From contig CAIWSO010000197.1 of the NCBI GenBank assembly GCA_903915315.1, forward strand, positions 1-5,575: DNA of 5,575 bases, written 5' to 3'. A program made the translations under genes and the position numbers. Of this stretch, positions 1 through 3,361 are shown piece by piece. Source of the DNA: an uncultured Spartobacteria bacterium (GTDB lineage: Bacteria; Verrucomicrobiota; Verrucomicrobiia; Chthoniobacterales; Terrimicrobiaceae). The notes under the pieces were generated by a model. It was not told the DNA's origin and did no database searches. It worked only from the letters and a program-made list of their open reading frames with translations. Within the stretch, counting starts at the first letter, position 1; every line of letters begins with the position of its first letter.

Positions 1-488
1 AATTCGTGAATGGTTTTCTAGGTTCCCTTTATGCCCTGCTAGGATTTCTTGCTGCGGTGCTCGCCCAGCGCCTGATCGCAAACTTCAAGCCCGCGATGAT
101 TTTTACAGCCTTGGGGATTCTGGTTTTTGCACCACTGGTTGGCCTCTGCTTTGCCTCACCGATCTGGGGGCTTTGGGTGGTGATACCGATCGGACTCTCT
201 ATGCCAATGATGCAGTATTTTGTCTCGAGCTATCTCAACGAGTGGACTGAGTCGAAGCTACGTGCAACGGTATTAAGTTTTCGAGGGGTAGCTCTCAATA
301 TCGGCTACGCCTTTGCTGGCATCGGATTTGTGGCCGTAGCCTCGTCCATACGAGCTACCGGAATAGACCTTTCGGAGACTGCCATCTTTGCAAAAACATT
401 ACTCGCCTTGCCGATAGCCTTCGCTCTGGGAAGCCTGTTACTGATGTTGGCGGCTTTTGGAAAACGGAAGGCTCCAATAGAAAACTGA
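1..488 (+). CDS. MFS transporter, C-terminal part (5' end outside window)
   Basis: This frame is open from the left edge (first complete codon TTC at position 3) to a TGA at 486-488, so the visible part is only the C-terminal portion of a longer gene. The GTG at position 6 is just an in-frame codon and not a supported start. The translation is very hydrophobic, with about five or six membrane segments. After the PIGLSMPMMQYFVSSYLNEW stretch comes a cytoplasmic loop, WTESKLRATVLSFRG, followed directly by another membrane helix. A charged loop of the form 'S..RATVLS' before a late helix is characteristic of major facilitator superfamily permeases. The chain ends in a short basic tail (GKRKAPIEN). 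The substrate cannot be told from this half; sugar, peptide or drug efflux are all possible. The gene converges on mlaD with only four bases between the stop codons. The family call is fairly sure and the function is unknown. Confidence 0.8.
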   Translation, partial: FVNGFLGSLYALLGFLAAVLAQRLIANFKPAMIFTALGILVFAPLVGLCFASPIWGLWVVIPIGLSMPMMQYFVSSYLNEWTESKLRATVLSFRGVALNIGYAFAGIGFVAVASSIRATGIDLSETAIFAKTLLALPIAFALGSLLLMLAAFGKRKAPIEN

Positions 489-507
489 AACACTACTCCG
501 TTGGAGC
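471..507. terminator. weak inverted repeat at the convergent gene ends, possible bidirectional terminator
   Basis: GCTCCAA at 471-477 and TTGGAGC at 501-507 are perfect 7-base inverted repeats with a 23-base spacer that contains both stop codons (486-488 on +, 493-495 on -). On the - strand the right-hand arm is followed by CTTCCGTTTTCC, which is only moderately T-rich. On the + strand no T-tract follows closely. The long loop and missing U-run make it a poor intrinsic terminator. It is listed because it is the only candidate between two convergent genes. Confidence 0.2.
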
Positions 508-1380
508 ATCACCCGTTTTAGGAGGCTTGGAATCCTTATACCAAAGAATGCCGTGCTGCCGTAGAGTGAGGATGAGGGCCCGGATGTTCTCGGCTGTTTC
601 GGGATTGCTGATCAGCATGCCGAGTGCGCCTTTGCCTTTGCTGACCTGCTCGACAAGCGTACGGACGCTCGTGAGTGTTTTCTGAAACTCGTCGGCGGCT
701 TTTTTGGCTGAGTCAACCGCACCTTGACTGCTTTTCACCGTAAGGTTCGCTTGCGACATAAGAGAGTCAGCCTTCAATGACGCTTCCGCAATCTTCTCCG
801 AGGTTATGTGCAGGTTTTTGATCGTATCCGTGATTTTTTGGAGTTCGTCCTTGGTGAGGACGGAGTCGTTGATTTTGGTCACAGCGGAATTCACGTTCCC
901 GATTGTTGCCCGCAACTCGGCGATCAGATCGCCGGCCCCGGATGCCATTCCCTCAATGCCGTCGGGCACATCCGAGCCTTTGACGGTGGCGTCAGGCTCG
1001 ATGACTTTTTGATCCTGGACGCCTTTCTTGAGATTGATCTGGATATATTTGTCCCCAAGGAGACCAGAGCTTCCGATCACAAAGTCACTTCCAACGGGAA
1101 TTCGAACCTGCTCCATGATTCGCAGATCCACATAAACACCACGCATGTCTGGCCTAATGATCGGGTCACTTGTCATTCGTCCAATCTTGGCTCCTGCAAG
1201 CAGAACCTCAGATCCACGCAGCAGGCCGCTAGCATTAGCAAACTCCACCCGCACATTGTAAAAATCACTAAACCCTTCTCCCATACGTCCGAAATAGACG
1301 ACCATCAGGGCCACGGTACTAAGCCCAATCAATATAAATACCCCTACTTTTGCCTGCGTGGAATAGTCTTCTCTGGTCAT
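493..1380 (-). CDS. mlaD: MlaD-type MCE domain protein, ABC transporter substrate-binding subunit
   Basis: This is the membrane-anchored, periplasmic lipid-binding subunit of an MCE/Mla phospholipid transporter. With the ATG at 1378-1380 it has 295 residues. A short cytoplasmic start (MTREDYSTQAK) leads into a single membrane helix at about 11-30. One MCE domain follows at about 41-118, with the typical VEFANASGLLRGSEVLLAG motif and later GSSGLLGDKYIQI. Then comes a long Ser/Ala/Lys-rich helical region at about 150-248. The C-terminus has GKGALGMLISNPETAENI (249-266) and LRQHGILWYKD (273-283), and then a polar tail. E. coli MlaD is shorter (183 residues); longer helical tails are common in other phyla. 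The frame is open upstream to an ATG at 1476, but starts at 1476 or 1419 would overlap mlaF and put odd sequence before the anchor. ATG 1380 lies 10 bases after the mlaF stop, with a weak GAAG upstream. It is the last gene of the leftward cluster. Confidence 0.92.
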   Translation of the reverse strand: MTREDYSTQAKVGVFILIGLSTVALMVVYFGRMGEGFSDFYNVRVEFANASGLLRGSEVLLAGAKIGRMTSDPIIRPDMRGVYVDLRIMEQVRIPVGSDFVIGSSGLLGDKYIQINLKKGVQDQKVIEPDATVKGSDVPDGIEGMASGAGDLIAELRATIGNVNSAVTKINDSVLTKDELQKITDTIKNLHITSEKIAEASLKADSLMSQANLTVKSSQGAVDSAKKAADEFQKTLTSVRTLVEQVSKGKGALGMLISNPETAENIRALILTLRQHGILWYKDSKPPKTGDAPTE

Positions 1381-1390
1381 TTGGTAAGCT

Positions 1391-2146
1391 TCAATAAATG
1401 GTTTCGCCCGATCTACCATCCACAAAATCACGGACGTTAGGGTCGGTGGTGCTACGGAGTTCCTCCGGTGTGCCAATAAAATAAATGCGCCCCTCGCTCA
1501 GCAAGGCAACTCTATCCGCAATGTGGTAGCAACTCACCATATCGTGAGTCACCACGATGGAGGTGACATGCAGTTCCTTCTGAAGATGTCGGATGAGTTT
1601 GTTGATACTGTCCGAGACGATCGGATCCAAGCCCGCTGTAGGCTCGTCATAGAGAATCACTGCTGGAGGCGAAATAATCGCACGTGCCAAAGCGACCCGC
1701 TTACGCATTCCTCCACTCAGGTTCACAGGCATCTTACGATCATGGCCGGACATATTGACCATCGCAAGGGCTTGCTCGACCTTCTCCATGATGACGGAGG
1801 GATTTTTTTCGCCCCTCTCCCGAAGAGGGAAGGCGACGTTGTCAAAAACATTCATCGAGTCGAAAAGCGCCCCATCCTGAAAGAGCATACCAATATGTCG
1901 CCGGACCGGCTCCAATTCACGCTCGTTGAGTTTCGTCACATCCATGCCTTCAAAAAGAATGCTCCCTGAAACGGGATGCATAAGCCCGATCAAATGGCGA
2001 AGAAAAACGCTCTTGCCGCCACCACTCTTGCCAAGGAGCACCAGCGTTTCACCCTCGATGATGTCAAGCGAGAGCCCGCGCAGGATTTCCTGGGTCCCGA
2101 TTTTTTGAACAAGGTTTTTAACCTGAATGAGTGGCTTTGCATCCAT
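1391..2146 (-). CDS. mlaF: MlaF-type ABC transporter ATPase for phospholipid trafficking
   Basis: This 251-residue cytoplasmic ATP-binding subunit powers the MlaE/MlaD complex. All nucleotide-binding motifs are intact: Walker A GKSGGGKS (39-46), Q-loop Gln90 in MLFQDGALFDSMNV, signature LSGGM (143-147) followed by RKRVALARA, Walker B VILYDEP with catalytic Glu168, D-loop AGLDP (171-175) and H-loop His201 in VVTHDM. 'QDGALFDSMNVFDNVAFPLRE' is characteristic of the MlaF/Ttg2A branch of the ABC family. The C-terminus (VRDFVDGRSGE) resembles the short family tail. The frame stays open upstream to 2290, but that extension is Arg/Gly/His-rich sequence lying inside mlaE. MDAKPLIQVKNL at ATG 2146 is the normal family N-terminus. 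The ATG overlaps the mlaE stop by one base (TAATG), which implies translational coupling. The specificity call depends on context and is strong because MlaE and MlaD flank the gene. Confidence 0.95.
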   Translation of the reverse strand: MDAKPLIQVKNLVQKIGTQEILRGLSLDIIEGETLVLLGKSGGGKSVFLRHLIGLMHPVSGSILFEGMDVTKLNERELEPVRRHIGMLFQDGALFDSMNVFDNVAFPLRERGEKNPSVIMEKVEQALAMVNMSGHDRKMPVNLSGGMRKRVALARAIISPPAVILYDEPTAGLDPIVSDSINKLIRHLQKELHVTSIVVTHDMVSCYHIADRVALLSEGRIYFIGTPEELRSTTDPNVRDFVDGRSGETIY

Positions 2147-2931
2147 TATCCAGCGGGAAAGATGATGTTGAGTGCCATAGTGAGGAAAAAATTCACAATC
2201 AGAATCGCCAGCGAGCAATTCACGACCGTGTATGTCGTAGCGCGACCGACCCCCACCGCGCCGCCCTTGGCATTGAGACCCTCGCGACAACTGATAAAAA
2301 CAATGATCCCCGCAAAAAAGAAACCCTTCACCAGCGCCATCACGATATCGCTTGAATCAACCCATTTCTGCGTGTTCGCCAAAAAATAAACCCCTGAAAT
2401 GTTGAGCACTTTCACGCCCACATAGTAACTGGCGAGAATACCGCAACCCACTGATTCCGCGACCAGAAATGGCATCGAAATGAATATCGCTATAGACCTC
2501 GGAACAACAAGGTAGTCCACAGGACTCACCGCTAATGCACGAAGAGCATCGATCTGCTGAGTGACCTTCATTGTTCCTATTTCTGCACTCATCGCAGCCC
2601 CGACTCGACCCGCAACCATCACTCCCGCGAGCACCGGACCCAGTTCCCGAAACATCGACACCGCGACCACGGACCCAACAGCCGTTTCCATATTCAGACT
2701 CGCAAACTGAAAGTAGGCCTGCGCCGTGAAGACCGCTCCTGTGAAGGCTCCGGTTACCACCACGACCAGCTGGGAACGATAGCCGATTTCTGCAATCTGG
2801 TAGAGCACAAGCCTCGGACGGATCCGCCCCCGCGCAATCGAAAGCAACGTTTCCCCCGCCAACATAGCCACTTCACCCAAAAAGATGAGAATATAAGAAT
2901 AAACCAACTTGATGTATGAGATTAAAACCAT
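2146..2931 (-). CDS. mlaE: MlaE-type ABC transporter permease
   Basis: This 261-residue integral inner-membrane permease of the MlaE/YrbE family would form a dimer with MlaF bound below and MlaD above. It has an amphipathic N-terminal helix (about 5-30) and then around five membrane segments. The family core RELGPVLAGVMVAGR runs directly into VGAAMSAEIGTMKVTQQIDAL (about 95-130), the region that contacts the ATPase. The late loop CREGLNAKGGAVGVGRATT (215-233) precedes the last helix. Length and layout match E. coli MlaE closely. ATG 2931 is the only ATG, GTG or TTG start between the in-frame TAG at 2963-2965 and the N-terminal helix. A start at Met23 would remove half of that conserved helix. 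No Shine-Dalgarno sequence is visible. The gene follows the 86-residue gene by 33 bases and overlaps mlaF by one base. Confidence 0.95.
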   Translation of the reverse strand: MVLISYIKLVYSYILIFLGEVAMLAGETLLSIARGRIRPRLVLYQIAEIGYRSQLVVVVTGAFTGAVFTAQAYFQFASLNMETAVGSVVAVSMFRELGPVLAGVMVAGRVGAAMSAEIGTMKVTQQIDALRALAVSPVDYLVVPRSIAIFISMPFLVAESVGCGILASYYVGVKVLNISGVYFLANTQKWVDSSDIVMALVKGFFFAGIIVFISCREGLNAKGGAVGVGRATTYTVVNCSLAILIVNFFLTMALNIIFPAG

Positions 2932-2954
2932 GCTTGTGTCGACGGGAGCAGAGG

Positions 2955-2986
2955 AAAAACCCGCCTAAAAGATTCTTTGGGTTTTT
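2955..2986 (-). terminator. inverted repeat between the 86-residue gene and mlaE, possible attenuator or weak terminator
   Basis: AAAAACCC (2955-2962) and GGGTTTTT (2979-2986) are perfect 8-base inverted repeats. Nested inside them, AAAGA (2968-2972) pairs with TCTTT (2974-2978). In the - strand transcript this gives an A-tract, a CCC/GGG-closed stem and then five U residues followed by CC. That is a terminator-like layout with few G-C pairs. It spans the TAG stop (2965-2967) of the 86-residue gene and lies just upstream of mlaE. It could reduce read-through into mlaEFD, protect an mRNA 3' end, or be a chance result of A/T runs. The + strand version ends in seven T residues but has no gene upstream to terminate. 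Confidence 0.3.
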
Positions 2987-3225
2987 TTGCAGGAGCTGAT
3001 CTCCTCTGGCAATCGGCCCACAAACTTGAGATTCAGTTCCAGCTTGGCGAAAATGGCTTCGAAGGTGCTGAGGCGAGGAACCTCACCCCCAAATTCCATA
3101 TAGATAATATCATGGTCGGTATCGACTTTATATCGCAATCCCGGGATCACATCCAACTCCAGAGCCAAGCCCAACATCTTGTCAGGCGCGCGCACCCCGG
3201 CGGCATAAACTTCTAGTTCGACCAT
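2965..3225 (-). CDS. small protein of unknown function (86 aa), first gene of the mla cluster
   Basis: I do not recognise this gene by name. The 86-residue product begins MVELEVYAAGVRAPDKMLGL, continues with GLRYKVDTDHDIIYMEFGGE and TFEAIFAKLELNLKFVGRLP, and ends in a basic tail, CKKTQRIF. The pattern of hydrophobic strands and amphipathic helices reads as beta (2-8), helix (13-24), beta (30-36), beta (39-45), helix (52-63), beta (66-70). That is a beta-alpha-beta-beta-alpha-beta order like small ACT or ferredoxin-like domains. There is no signal peptide or membrane segment, so it should be cytosolic. ATG 3225 is chosen because later starts would cut the first strand; GGAA lies too close to it to be a good Shine-Dalgarno. 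It is co-directional with mlaE, 33 bases upstream. E. coli has the STAS protein MlaB as a small cytosolic partner of MlaF, but this sequence does not look STAS-like. A role with Mla is inferred from position only. Confidence 0.7.
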   Translation of the reverse strand: MVELEVYAAGVRAPDKMLGLALELDVIPGLRYKVDTDHDIIYMEFGGEVPRLSTFEAIFAKLELNLKFVGRLPEEISSCKKTQRIF

Positions 3226-3361
3226 GTTCCAATTTTCAACTGAAGCCCACTCAAAGCAAGGCAGATTTTCAAAGGAAACATTCCCTCACCAAACTGGCCC
3301 CTGATGCGGACCGAATTCGAGTTGAAATCACCCTCTCCATGATACAGCATGACGCATTGCT
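3226..3361. promoter_or_regulatory. divergent intergenic region, presumed promoters of the mla cluster and the TPR gene
   Basis: These 136 bases separate two divergently read genes and so should hold both promoters. No convincing -35/-10 pair can be assigned by eye. Rightward, TTGAAA at 3322-3327 with CAGCAT at 3345-3350 has a 17-base spacer but a poor -10 box. Leftward, two - strand copies of TTGAAAAT lie at 3232-3239 and 3265-3272, with no clear -10 box at the right distance. The region is A/T-rich in patches and contains no RNA gene I can recognise. The functional call rests on geometry. Confidence 0.5.

Noticed and set aside
808..1440. A 210-codon open frame on the + strand opposite mlaD
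   Set aside because: It lies entirely antisense to a clear MCE protein gene. Its translation shows no family motif, membrane pattern or sensible domain, so it is a shadow of mlaD codon use.
1381..1476. An N-terminal extension of MlaD by up to 32 residues
   Set aside because: It overlaps the conserved end of mlaF and adds sequence unlike the short leader expected before the membrane anchor. A start at 1419 cannot be fully excluded.
2147..2290. A 48-residue N-terminal extension of MlaF to an upstream start
   Set aside because: The extension is Arg/Gly/His-rich out-of-frame reading of mlaE. The normal family N-terminus begins at ATG 2146, which overlaps the mlaE stop by one base.
2991..3005. 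Inverted repeat AGGAG-ctgat-CTCCT
   Set aside because: It is a short 5-base stem inside the 86-residue gene with no U-run on the relevant side. It is not distinguishable from chance.
2977..3216. A 79-codon + strand frame opposite the 86-residue gene
   Set aside because: Its translation lacks a clear strand and helix pattern and it has no operon context. The - strand frame fits better as protein and is co-directional with mlaE.
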